DNA of 64,000 nucleotides from Lingula anatina (lineage: Eukaryota > Brachiopoda > Lingulata > Lingulida > Lingulidae): positions 94,217-158,216 of the forward strand of contig NW_019775393.1 in NCBI RefSeq assembly GCF_001039355.2, in the 5' to 3' direction. The translations under genes and the position numbers were made by a program. Below are positions 13,546-25,959 of the stretch, piece by piece; positions within the stretch are counted from its first letter, which is position 1; each line of letters opens with the position of its first letter. The notes beneath the pieces were generated by a model. The model was not told where the DNA came from, ran no database searches, and was given only the letters and a program-made list of their open reading frames with translations.

Positions 13546-15824
13546 GACTAAGAGGTGGGCGAGGTGATAAAGGTAGGTAATACATGTACATATCTGCAAT
13601 CACAGCATGTTCTTATGCATGCTATGTTACCTGATATCTTGAACATGTTGATCATTTCTATATATCTCAAGGGACTGTTTCCATTAAAAAAATATCCCAT
13701 TTCGTTCCATCTAAATGCAGTCGATTTTGTATTACAATTTTCAAAACGTATGAAAAAAGAGCGTCCTCAAAATAAAGACTGGAGAAGAAGCTATCTCGGT
13801 TTTTTCTCTGTTGAAAAGTCATCTGCTGTGTACTTTAAGAACCCTGTCCCCCATTTCTCCAAACAAATTCTTGTCTGCAGGTCTGTAACTCACTAGATAA
13901 AGTCGATGGGGACTGTAATTTTCCGTGAGAAAATCGTTATGCCTTAAAATAAAGGGAGGTACAACAAAACAAAGGGATATTCTTCCTGGCGTCGTGAACC
14001 TTCCCAAGGCCAGCTTGTTTACGTTGGCATATAACATATAATAACTTCTTGTAAATGTTTCCATAAATACAATTTATTTATTTTAGACAAATGTTTGAAG
14101 AAGAACCTTATCACCACCACCCTATGACTCTTCGTCTGCAACGAGTCTAGTAAGTAGAAGACAGCATCTGTTGTTTCTACCCGGGCGACCTAGAGGTTTT
14201 TAGAATGGCTTACGTCATTATAAATCATCCCGTGACATTTTCACCCTGAATTCAAATGAAAAGAACCACCAAAACTTGAAAGATGGTGTGTACATCGTGA
14301 CTAAGTTGAAGAGGTCTTAGAAATAGCTACCGTCCAATAACCTATAACAGAAGACCCAGTGTCGCATGCATCTGCATGGGATAACGCACTCAACTTGCCC
14401 CAAGCCATTTGATCTGAACTGGAACAAGAACAAGTGCGCTCATGGCGCAACTGAGTTTCAGGTTTCATAAAGCACGAACTCTTCCTTGTCTCTAGGCTGG
14501 GTGTTCAACATCAAAGCTTAGAGAATGAAGATGTGTGTGTAATTACATGCCCTGCCAACTAACGGTTTACCGGTAATCTTTTTATCGGACAGATCAATTT
14601 TACAAACTAAAGCTTTACCTCTTCCGAACAATTTCTACACCGACTCGTGTAAGATGTTTGGTTGTATTGGGGGTTTAATGATATGGTTATGTTTCGTATT
14701 TGGTATCTGCTGGGATTTTACTAGTTTTAGGGGGAAGCTAGGGCCAATAGTGACATTTGAAATTGCCCCTTCGATGCCTCTTTTATTCTGCCCTTGCGTT
14801 TGCAAATCAGACAATTAATCACTGCTTGTCAATTGGTATGCAATTATTTATTTTTTATCTTATTCTTCACAAAATCCTATATTGTAGATTAAAACAGCAT
14901 ACAAATAGTCTTAACGACCAGTTCTTATACCCTGACCTTCCTCGGTTTTACGTAAGCAGTCTGTTATCATTATGTATATATTAGGCAGACACTGTACATA
15001 ACTTGTCGTGAAACCCAGGGTGAGAAAAGTAAATAACATATTTACAACCAGCATCACGACTAATCATGGGTTCTCTACCTAAACCCTTTATACCTGCACT
15101 TGTATAATGTATCCAAATCGTTATGTTAAAAGACCTCCATTGAAACTCACCGGGAAACTCAGGGTACTCGAGGTAACACAATCTACATAATCGTTAACAA
15201 TTGGCCCGTGCACACGATAATCTCAAAACTCTCAAACAAAGCTGCCGAAAACGAATAACCAATACTCTGCCCGTACCTGCCAGCTACAGCAGGCTACCAT
15301 ACCAATCACCAACTGTTCGTTTACACTATTTTCTTAACATTAAGTCTCCCCGGGGGATAAGTAGATGTGTTAAGCCTCAGTGGGTATGACACCCTTAAGA
15401 ATTTGGCTACCTGCACGTCGAGTAAAAGTACACTAATTTCAGTCCCGTGAGTTGAATGTTAAAACAGGCTGCGCGATGATGTTCAACCACCTTCACTTGC
15501 CGCACTCAAAACTAATTAACTCCACAGCTGAGGCGTTTTGACTTTTCAACAGATGGGCTTTCGTTTATGGCATCGTCTTTATCGGATATCTTCGTATGTA
15601 CATGCCTTCTATATGTATGTACAACTGTATCATGTTCCTCAGTTTTCGATTCCGAAATAGAGCGGCGTTTTTATAAAAAAAAAAAAAAAATAGGAAGTTA
15701 ATGGGGCACTTTATGCCTGTTCGGATTACAATTACAGGTTCTCTACTCTTTTCTAAACATTTACATGTTACATGTACTAGCATACTATAATGATACGATC
15801 ATAGGCAGGGGGGTACGTGCCCCC

Positions 15825-15825
<1 letters not shown>

Positions 15826-15873
<48 letters not shown>
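15826..15873. repeat. (AAT)n microsatellite
   Basis: About fifteen tandem AAT trinucleotides. Confidence 0.95.
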
Positions 15874-15878
<5 letters not shown>

Positions 15879-17020
15879 ATAACAAAAACATAAACATAAA
15901 CAAAAAACAGCTTATTTCTCTCAAAAACAAACAGCTTATTTATCTCAACTGAATGAGGCTTCACTAAATCTGAAGTAAGTACACATCATATTAAAATAGA
16001 ACCACTATAAACTCCGAATGAAAAATATTGATTTCAATCACTCTTATGTAATCTTTCTTTAATCCCACCCCTAGTCTTTGCTTTCGTCGCTTTAGCCTGG
16101 CGTTACAAACTATTACGTAGCATATTACAGAATATTACATAGCTTTAGATGGAGAAGAAAGGGTCTGCTTACTTAAAATTATAAATGATAATAGGTTTAT
16201 TGAGCACTTAATGCCTGCTGTTATATTCACAGGTTCTCCATGCTCCAAAGTTTTCGGAATATTTAGTTTATTTAAGTAATTCGTGATTTCATACAAATAT
16301 TAGGCAAAAACAGTATCTGACTTCACAGATGAGAAGTACTAGTGATATGTGATTACACCTGGTAACGGGGCCTGGCACTCAATATCTCGTGTGTGGGCAA
16401 GGAGTATTTATGTGAACCTCAAGTATGAAGAATCGGCCTTCACAAGATAACAACATTTTTTCTCGGAAACACCCTTCTCCGTGTACCTAAGGACGATCAT
16501 TTTACCTGGATGTTCATTTTACCTGGATGTTCATCAAATCTATCCCCCTTTTTTTTCTCCCATACTTTCCATAAAGTTGCGAGTGATATTCTTCTGGAAG
16601 ATAGTTTAGATGGAACTGATTTTGTTATGATCACAACGATTTCATATTTTTGCACTGAGCAGTGAGGTGCGAAGTATATTTTTGCAAAACATCTTAGGGC
16701 GGTATTCGACATTTCAAGAGGCAGGTTAAGAAATCCATTCGTGCATTTTACAGTGATTTTACTCTGCAGCTCTACCCCATAATTTGGGATATGATGCAAG
16801 AGTGTGTTTCAAGCCCGTAGGCTCGAACTTTGTGACATCGTGCCACGCCTTTTGACACTTAAAAATGACATGCTTTCCCTTCACCACCAGTAAACGCTCC
16901 CTTGCGAACTATCCCTCGGGGTTATACGCATCTCTCTCTCTCCCCTCTCTCTAGGCCTATATTTCATAACATCTTAACTTCTCTCAATGGTACTCTCTCG
17001 AGCCAATTGCTTTCCCACCT

Positions 17021-17047
17021 TCCATCCATCCATCCATCCATCCATCC
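17021..17047. repeat. (CCAT)n microsatellite
   Basis: Tandem CCAT tetranucleotides following a CT-rich tract at about 16930-16955. Confidence 0.9.
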
Positions 17048-17721
17048 ACCCCTCTTCCATCCAACCCCGCCCCCTATTATTGCTCGTGAAGCCTATTCCA
17101 GTGATCACTGTTTCAGCAAGCGGAGAAACCCATTCGACCATTTCCAGCTTTTCGTTTTACGTGCCTACGCTGTATTTACTAGATTATCGTTACAATCAGC
17201 GTGATTCAACAGAAAAAGGACAGCAAATTACACCCTCTGTTTGAATAAAGAGATAGGCAAGCGACTGGGGTAACAACCAAGGGAAGCGTTAAATGAGGGC
17301 ACTGTGGCTTGTGTTGAGTTAGCGTCCCAGCATTCCAGGCCGTTGAGATAAGATAAGTTCTCTTGTGTTGATGTCAAGCGGAGGATACACCTGTACAATC
17401 ACACAGAAGACCCACAGTGACACCTGAGTGACAATGAAATGCCCAGCCACAGTTTTAATTCACTCTTTTACACCCTGTGACGCACCCAAATATGTTGCAG
17501 ACGCAGAAGTCGCACCTACCGGTATTCTCAACCATAGTGCGCATACTAGACGAGAAGCGCAAGAAAACAAAAGCGTGAAAGACTGTACATGGTGCATGTG
17601 ACAATGAATGTTTATAATAAAATTTTCAATATACCGAGTAGAAGAGTACCACGGACCACTGTGATATTCAGGGCTGTATTGTAACTAGATAGCGGGACTG
17701 TCTATAGGGTGGAGAGTTCTC

Positions 17722-17796
17722 AAAAAAATAATAATAAATAAAAATAAAATAAATAAATAAATAAATACATAAATAAATAAATTAATTAATTAAATA
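17722..17796. repeat. (AAAT)n / (AATT)n low-complexity tract
   Basis: A/T-only run of AAT, AAAT and AATT units. Confidence 0.9.
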
Positions 17797-18276
17797 ACCA
17801 CCCTGTAGTTTCAGTACATATTACAGACACGTTTTCTGTATCAGCCTAAGCTTACAGTATCAGCGTGATGCGGGTTAATCATAAAGATAATTTAAAACTA
17901 TGAAATAGCATACGGCACTCAGGGTACTAAAACGAATCTTAATCGCCGACATTTTGGTAAATTCGACTACATAAAACGAGGATCAGGTTTATGTAGCGTA
18001 ATAGATGTAATAGAATCAGTCTCTCTAATAGTTCTAGAGTAGTGTCATCCCTCCTACTGGTGTATAGATCATGGTGTATGTTATGCCACGCGGTGTCAAA
18101 TGCCTTTTGAACCGTTCTCGTGATGTGTCGGTCTGGTTTAAATGGATTGTATGATGCAAGCTTCTATTTGAATTTATCTCAATGGCACGGCGAGAGTAAA
18201 CTCCTATAATGTACGCTATTGTTAGATTATATTGAATATAAACACCTATTGCATAATATTTTATGAACCGTCTTAC

Positions 18277-18316
18277 CTGGAAGACAGAAGACAAGAAATA
18301 TCCACTCCCTCCACAT
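18277..18316 (-). CDS. Candidate signal-peptide first exon of the - strand Ig gene
   Basis: ATG at 18316 opens MWREWIFLVFCLP and stops in phase 1 at a consensus donor (GTAAGA). Joined to the phase-1 acceptor at 6875 it gives MWREWIFLVFCLPVCTA then LTITN, a convincing signal peptide with a plausible cleavage after CTA. An in-frame ATG at 18343 could extend it by nine residues. The cost is an 11.4-kb first intron. It could instead belong to another gene, but no other - strand phase-1 exon was seen in between. Confidence 0.45.
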
Positions 18317-18344
18317 GGTTTTTACATATTCTATCCCTGGCATT

Positions 18345-21300
18345 AACTTTATGTTGAAATCCGTGTCAACTTTTTCTCCGAAGGAAGTTCATTTCATTCT
18401 GTTGTTAACCGGAATGCGAAAGTGGCCTCATGTCCTTTTTTTGTATTACACATATCCTGTAATCATTTAAATCCGTGAGTACACGCTAATAAAATACTTC
18501 GAAGCAGTCGTTTAAATATAAGTTCCGTCTTTAGTTTGAGGTAATAGAAGAACCTGTTATCTTCATTAAGTTAGTGACTTTATGAGCTCCTCGCAGCCTT
18601 CTCAGCATTGATGTCACGAAATCCCCATGTCCCGATTTTAAATCGCTATCTGAGTTCAAGAGTACATTGGTGGGAGGTCTAGCTGGTCACTTCAAACTTT
18701 TCTCTAGGCCTGACCACCGATAAAGAAATACACGCGGAGTAAAATAAACCTGTGGCGGTTCAATAAAAACTCCGATCACGTGGAGGTGAACGTTGTATCA
18801 CATTAATTGACTATTGTTTGAACTTTGATCCGGTATATTAGCGTGGTCTCCAATCTATTTCAAATTCCTCCTGGTGTGCAGTGCCAGTGACAATCTAATA
18901 TAAATGACAGCGTCACTGCGCTAACGTGTCCCGTTCACTGTGTCGAATATTTACCTTTAACTATTTCAACTAACCACGCTATACAGGAGATAGACGCTAA
19001 TAATTCAAATAGATTCACTTGCCTTGTGGGACTCGTGAAGGGGGTGCCCGCCAAGCGGAAAAAGGTCGATAAGCGCGTCCGTTGTATTGTTGTTTCACTG
19101 AGCATTTGAGTTAATTTTCAGAGACACTAAAGAATGCGTCGATGAATCTTCCAGAAAAGATTGATCAAATACTTTCGCGCTTGCTTTAAATAATACGATA
19201 TTAATAATTAAATTAACGCTCTAATAGGTTAAGGGAAAGCTTTTAGGGTCACCTGTAATACTAAATAATCGAATACATGCACGTGTTCCTTCAAACGCCC
19301 CAAAACTGCCCACGTGCACATTTCACGATATTTCATACTATCATTCTTCACAACGGGGACAGGTTATGATAACACTAATGGTATATTCAATTACGATATA
19401 AAAAGAAAACCTCCTCCACCACATGAGGCACGTAGTTTAACTCTGAAGTGGAAAATGGTGAGAGCTATGGGTTAATAGATGGCGAGTTTCACCGCTCTCG
19501 GTCTGTGTACTCGTCTAAGGGACGGTCTTGACTGTGGCCCCCTATAGGCAACCTCATTATGACGTGTCTTTCGTGACTGCTGGTGTTTTAAATGCTCGGT
19601 GGTGTAACCATCCCCTGCCATGATTTATTTAGGCAGTCTTGTGTTATATATATTGGTAAATGTGGGGCAGTGATAAAGGTTGCCGCTTGTATTTAGAGAT
19701 TTGTACGTTTTTAACCCCGAATTTACGCAGTAAAGCTGGTACATTGTAACGCGGAAACACGTGTAGTGCAAGCAGCTTTAATACAAATGTCAAAATGTAG
19801 ATACATGTATAAAATGCAATCGGATCAACATATTTACACGCCTTCTCCTAGTGTCGAGTAGAAAACAGAAAAACTTGTGACTTTACGAGTACCGTACATT
19901 GGAAACAAAAGGAGGCGTGTCAGTCTGTTAATCTGATAACATTCAGCAAGAGTACCCGTAGAGTTAGTGCGCAGTAGCTATAGGTCAATACATTCATTGT
20001 GAACAGGCCCTTAGTAATCTCTACATGCGAAAATACAAATATCATAATGTAAATATGGCGTTTGTTTCAGAAATGTACATTTGGGGAAAATAAAAAGAAA
20101 GAAAAGGCATGCAAAATTTCAGATGTGATGACTTTTCAATTTTATTATATAATTTTTGTATGACTGCATTTAACATTTTTCTGAAAAAAAAAAAACGAAG
20201 TGAAATAATTTCCCGAGAATCATAGACACTAAGACCCAGTTCCATTATTAATACTAAATCTGTTAAATACCGAACTCTTATATATCCAAAAGAAGTAAAT
20301 GGGACTTCTCCTTCCCTACGCTTTTAAACGTAACGAAGGCGAAGTCTTTATGACGAAATAAAGCGAGTTCAGAACTGATAAAGACTACATGATATAAATT
20401 TACTTAGAATTTAATCTTTGTCGGTGTTGATAATTGGCGGTTATGACGGTTTTTAATGGCGAAGAATTAAAAAAAGATAGACGTCAGAAAAATAGAATAT
20501 GAGATATTCTATAAGGTTCAAGATATGCAGCTGACACCTGGTATAAAAGCGACAAAATAATCACCCCTACTGTTTCTTTTTCCATTTGTCCAATTGTTTC
20601 ACATGTTTGTCCAATAAAAACATATCAATTCGCCCTCATTAGAATTAAGTGAGATATTCTACTTTTGGCACTCAAAGTAACCCACTCTAGTTATCGGTCG
20701 ATGGTCTTTTGTACTACGTGTACAAGCCTGTAATTTGTTTGTGTGTGATGTTTTGTCAGCTAATTGCGGCACATTGACAAATTTAATGGATACACTCCCG
20801 AACACAGACAGCAGTATTTCATTTCTGTGGCTTCCGAGCCGGAATTCATTGACCGCCATTGAATTCTTGGTTCCCTTAGAGTCAGCAGGCCCTTTTGTCG
20901 GAAAGAACAGCGAATCAATTTCCAAGCTTTGGGCTGTAACCTTGGGAATATTAGATGTCTGGCCACAAACTCGACCTGTTTGTGCACCGTTATTATAGAG
21001 CGATTAATTTAGTTTTCTGGGTACGGCACCTATTTTGTGTTTTTGCGATTTCCACCTGGGTACATTTCGATTGGTTTGAATATAACATTAGGTCTCCTCT
21101 TGTGTTTGGTGAAAATGTTTGTAATATTTAGATGTCACCAACTATGATTCGCTGACATTCAACCCAGGTGTAGGGAATACACTCCCCATAACATACTCTG
21201 ACAAATAAAGTTCATGGTCCAAAAAGTTTCGTACCCTCTCGGTGGCGCTTAGTACGGAGATGTAATGCATTAATTGATATAATACCTATGTTATTATTAT

Positions 21301-22540
21301 TATTATTATCGAAGATAACAGAAAGTTGTCTTTTTTAGAAATATTGACTTTCAAATGCCAAAGTACTCTTTATTTCCAATATAGTATCGATACTTTCCGA
21401 TTACCATCACCATCCCAATGCAGATTCATTCAAAATAATAGAAGTCCACACCTGGTTGTATGGACAGACATGTCGTGTTTTAATTTCAGACAGCCGACCA
21501 TACGAAATTGGTTCCCTTTTGCCATTATAGCATCAGTACGTGCTGACGTAAAGGTATATGTTCTACTTCTATTTGAAATGGCCTATAGCCACGTTGTGCT
21601 TATCCATTAGTGGACTAAATTTTGGGCAAAATATGCCTAATACATCTTTTAACCATAACGTTGGTGAGCTTTTTTATACGTGTACCACTAGCCTTCCTTG
21701 TGGACATGTTTTTTAACTAGGTCTTGTCAATGACAATGAACTATGATTTTACGTTGTCAGTTTTGTCATTCAGTTTTGGATACGATAAACCCTTTCATAA
21801 ACCCTTTGATGAGAAAGGGGAAATTATTGAAATTTCCAGAAAAATGATTTTGATGAATCTTGTGAGCACAAGCAGGTCTGGGCGATTGCGCCCGTCTGCT
21901 TCTCTAGCACAATTTTTTAAAAAATCCTTGAAAATAGATAACTGAGCGACATTTCTGTAAACAAATATGCTCTTATATTATCTATGCACCATATGTGGAA
22001 CGGCAACCCTGTGCAAACATTACAGAACGTTTTGTTTCCACGCATAGACGCGACAGGTGCGTCCTCAAATCCAGATCATACTGTTCAAAATACTAAAATA
22101 TGGCTTTGATTTTCTTACTATGGTCAGCTTATTGATGGGTTGTACAATCAATAAATTGTTGTGAAAATAATCCCTATAGAAGCTGAATGAAGAGCATTTG
22201 TTTATGACATGATTTTCTGTACCACTGTACACATTGCGTTAGGAGTGACACTTTTTTCGGTAGGGGAGTATAAATATATATCACAAGAAGAACAAAAGTT
22301 CACTAATTTGTGAAAACATGGGCTAATTGGATATGTCACAGGTTGATTGGCTAAAGTGATGATAGTTTGAGGACTGTAACATGGTATAAATGAACTCCTG
22401 TAAGCCCCCCCCCCCCCCCCCCGGTGTTTTCATGCTCAGGTGCTGTGCTACAATTGAGGTAAAACAGTCGGCTTGGTTTACCTTATCTTAGCACAACGTT
22501 CTTGGTTATGATGTGGTGTTTTTTCATTACTCTCAGTGTT
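18345..22540. other. Interval with no supportable gene
   Basis: No domain-bearing frame or coherent exon set was found. Overlapping frames at about 20659-20998 on both strands are open for roughly 85 codons, but none matches a family I recognise and no splice partners stand out. The right edge has a poly-C run (22406-22423) and a GT microsatellite that begins the GT92-A duplicon. Confidence 0.4.
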
Positions 22541-22554
22541 TAACACGTGTGTGC

Positions 22555-22586
<32 letters not shown>

Positions 22587-22753
22587 TTGCGCAACTTGAG
22601 ATTCATACTTTTAGAATTCACCAATGTTCTGCAATTAAATAGAGCATAGTTACGGAATCAGCTATTTCTGATTAGTCATGAGGGATGCCCCTCACATGAA
22701 CGAAGCTTTTCAGTAAAATATTTAAATCATACTGGTAGCGCATAGCAAATCGC

Positions 22754-22762
22754 TTTATATAT
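22754..22762 (+). promoter_or_regulatory. TATA-like element of GT92-A
   Basis: The word ctttatatatc follows tggtagcgcatagcaaatcg, 162 bases upstream of the start codon. The same block, with small changes, precedes every GT92 copy: 25798 (B), 33950 (C), 39415 and 47563 (D and E, tttaaatat) and 63276 (F). A second conserved block, gctggaggctgaaaag, lies between it and the ATG and would be 5' UTR. Confidence 0.5.
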
Positions 22763-22915
22763 CTTATTATGTAAGAAATCACCTTAAAAAACTTCTTATG
22801 TGTCGTCAGATATATACATTTTACGTATATGCTGGAGGCTGAAAAGAAGATTCCAGGGCAGAAATTGGGTTAAGGAATCCACTAATACATGAGTGAGCCA
22901 TCATTGTGAGAAAAG

Positions 22916-24772
22916 ATGCCGTATTCATACAAGATACCCAAAAAATTGATGTTTTTGATCTCATTATGTGCACTTTCTCTTGTTCCTGCTTTGATATGGT
23001 CTGCAATGCAGTCAAAACCAGGCGGGTTTAGATACGTGGCAGTAAGTGAAAAAACGGAATCAAACATGAATATCGGGTCTCATCAGCATGAAGACAGTAA
23101 TAGAACAGTACCAGGAAGAGATGGGAGCACCAAAGCAAATGGATCATATAAAAGCGAAGAGTTTTCATTTTCAAATTTTTCAACAACCAAATTCTCTAAT
23201 TTTGGGAACACCAAATCAAATGGATCATACAAAAGTGAAGAGATTTCGTTTTCAAAGTTTTCAACAACCAACTGCTCCAATTTACCCGCGGTGTCTCCAG
23301 ATATACCGCTTACCCAGCAGTGGATGCCTGTCATTCTTCCTTCAAACGATTCGCTGGATTATGTGTTCTCAGCATACCTCTACACCGGATATAACAAAAG
23401 ACAGGTGGTAGTTACATCCATGACTTCTGAATACCACGTTCCATTTGTTTGTCAGATTTGGGCCCGGCCTAAAAGTTCAGAAGGCAAAGTAACTCACCGG
23501 ATTACACACTGTTCGGGAAAAGCAATCATGTCTCCTGGGTTGTGAGTACATCTTACAATACTATATGATAACCTCAAAGCAAGCGAATCAAGATTATGTT
23601 GATAGAAGTAATAGATTACAAACAGACAAATGTTGAAAACATAAACAGTGGCAGTGTTGTTCACAAGAGTAATTTTTTTATCATTTGATCCCCCACCCCC
23701 ATCAACATCATAGTTGACCGAATACTATATTTTAGTGATGGGTATGGTGCATGATTGAGTTAGTACATGTATATGCATATACTGGTTTCATGTTTATCAT
23801 CGCTTTTTCAAATCAAACTATATCTTTTACAGTTTCAAAGCCACTCTCCTTTATTGTCCCATCAAGACTGACGAAGAGCCGTTTGCAGTTTCAATTGTAC
23901 AAGCCAAAGACCCGTGTTCAGCCCCACACAATGTTTTAAGAATCCAGGATGCTAGTTTTCCAGACGACCAGAACATAACTTTTGCCGTATGCGTTAAGCC
24001 TCTTTACGGCAGTTATGGTGGGTTTAATAAGACTGCAAGTTTGGTTGAATTTATTGAAGTTTACACAATGCTTGGTGCCAGCTTTTTCACTATGTATGCT
24101 TTTGATCTAAATTATAAAGTAACTTTTCCTATTTTAAACTATTATAAGCAAGAAAAACGACTGTCCATTATACAGTGGCTCGCACCGCCAAACATGAGAA
24201 CGAAACTGAAGTCATATTCCGAATATATAAAAAGCTGGGTCCAAGATGTTGGGCAAGCCATAGCCCAAACTGACTGTCTTTACAGAAGTATGGGGAAGTA
24301 CACTCACATAGCCATGGTTGACATTGATGAATTTCTTATTCCTAGATCAAACATGACTTTCCAAAAACTATTCAGTGTGTTACCAAAACATCAAGGAGTC
24401 TATAAATTTAAGAACAGGTTTTTTCAATTTGATAAACCTGACAGTCTTGCCGCTGCTTTCAAAGATTCAAGGATTCGAAAATACCGACCAAAAACTATTA
24501 TAGCTACTCGTGGAATGCAAGCTATAAATAGAAGACCAAAGTATGTTGCTCTTGCAAAGGGTGCATGGGGTGCTTTGACACACCACGCAAAATTAAACGA
24601 TGGTTACAATGATTATGTGATACCAGTGGAACTAGGGGCTATGCACCATTATCTAGACTATTTTAAGCAACGTGCTGGGGGTTATGATCGATATATGCTA
24701 TCATATAAAGAGAAAATACTGCAAAGGATGGAATATGTATTCAATAGAACAAAGGCGCAGGTAGTAAATTGA
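22916..24772 (+). CDS. Glycosyltransferase family 92 protein, copy A
   Basis: Exons 22916-23541 and 23833-24772 with a phase-2 intron (donor GTGAGT, acceptor tttacag); 521 residues. GT92 (DUF23) enzymes are Golgi type II membrane glycosyltransferases; the characterised nematode member adds galactose to core fucose of N-glycans. Seen here: a short cytosolic N-terminus, membrane anchor at about residues 11-29, a serine/threonine-rich stem with N-glycosylation sequons, then a lumenal domain with the metal-binding DXD-type motif MVDIDEF at about 370-376. The stem has a 27-residue direct duplication (81 bp; units start at 23138 and 23219) missing from copies C-F. The first in-frame ATG upstream (22889) meets TGA after six codons, so the start is MPYSYK. 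Where the other copies read IIPWHAPP or PWQAPP this one reads IIQWLAPP, a change at an otherwise near-invariant site. Acceptor substrate unknown. Confidence 0.9.
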
Positions 24773-25586
24773 ATTTGGCATGTATATGTGATATAGGTAT
24801 AATATACATGTAGTATTGTATTTATCGTGTGTGCTATGGGTTTCCTATGACCATAGGCCGCATAGGATATAGCCCTCTAAAGGTCGATAGTAACCCACAT
24901 CTCAATTATTACCGTGGAAACAAATTCATCACTAAGTGAGGAAACACTTTCTATTCAAGTGCTTACCTTTTTACAGCGGGCGGTTTGGACTGGTGCAAAA
25001 ACGTGCTTCCCATTCCAATCTAAACTTGGGCCTCCTTGTGGCATTCCCCCAAAGTCATTAGGCTGGAGCCAAAAGAGAAAACAATCTGCCATTTGGATAT
25101 TATAGCTGTATCACATATAGGAATACCCCACTACATGGGAACATACTATGTTATTCTTTACCGATAAAATATAAGAAATTATTGTCATTAAATGGTTATA
25201 TGGAAAAATGATTTAAATATGGTTTAATGTCTATATTGTATTAAATTGCAAGTAAAAATGTTATATGCTATTTTACTTAATTATTTCTTGAACAGATTTA
25301 TATTAATCTCTGTCTGTTGTAATATATTTTTCACTAAACTGACTTTATGGCATTATTGACAGAGGCAAGATGCTGGTACCAGGCAAAAAATATTAAAGAT
25401 TCATGTTAAACGAGAAGGCATGTCAAACCATTGCCATATAGTTTCAAATAGTATAAATACTACAGGCTTTCGTATCATTGTTTCTTTTTATTTTTCGTTT
25501 CATTACAAATTGGAGGGAAGGATATGTATGGCCATAAATTTAGAGAGAGAGTGCAATTTAAACACCCTTTAGGCTGATCGACAATN

Positions 25587-25618
<32 letters not shown>

Positions 25619-25797
25619 GTGTTTGTGTGTTTGCGCAACTTGAGATTCATACTTTTAGAATTCACCAATGTCCTGCAATAAAATAGAGCATAGTTACGGA
25701 ATCAGCTATTTCTGATTAGTCATGAGGGATGCCCCTCACATGAACGAAGCTTTTCAGTAAAATATTTAAATCATACTGGTAGCGCATAGCAAATCGC

Positions 25798-25806
25798 TTT
25801 ATATAT
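25798..25806 (+). promoter_or_regulatory. TATA-like element of GT92-B
   Basis: Identical to the copy-A element and at the same distance from the ATG, as expected from the duplication. Confidence 0.45.
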
Positions 25807-25959
25807 CTTATTATGTAAGAAATCACCTTAAAAAACTTCTTATGTGTCGTCAGATATATACATTTTACGTATATGCTGGAGGCTGAAAAGAAGATTCCAG
25901 GGCAGAAATTGGGTTAAGGAATCCACTAATACATTAGTGAGCCATCATTGTGAGAAAAG

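Larger units (their letters stand above)
6880..18270. other. Gene-poor interval, probably long intron 1 of the - strand Ig gene
   Basis: No exon with convincing protein similarity or paired splice sites was found on either strand. Open frames here are short, low-complexity or lack recognisable domains. The stretch holds several microsatellites and a 19-base word (aggatgaagaggtctgaat) seen at both about 9608 and 10499. Conserved regulatory DNA cannot be judged from one genome. Confidence 0.5.
22550..25585 (+). repeat. Tandem segmental duplication, left copy (contains GT92-A)
   Basis: This roughly 3.0-kb unit runs from a (GT)n tract to the words gatcgacaat. The same sequence is repeated almost base for base at 25587-28609, including promoter, both exons, intron and 3' flank. 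The few differences include a roughly 25-bp stretch in the 3' flank present here (about 25259-25290) and absent from the right copy. Confidence 0.95.

Noticed and set aside
20659-20998. Overlapping open frames on both strands of about 75-88 codons
   Set aside because: No domain, no signal peptide and no paired splice sites were found, so coding status could not be supported.
23083-23411. Overlapping frames in GT92 exon 1 on both strands (repeated at 26127-26455)
   Set aside because: They are shadows of the GT92 stem. They persist in A and B only because the DNA is duplicated.
24914-25105. 63-codon frame after GT92-A, conserved after B (27963-28154)
   Set aside because: It is not kept open after copies C, D or E and lacks splice sites. 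More likely 3' UTR or flank shared through the recent duplication.
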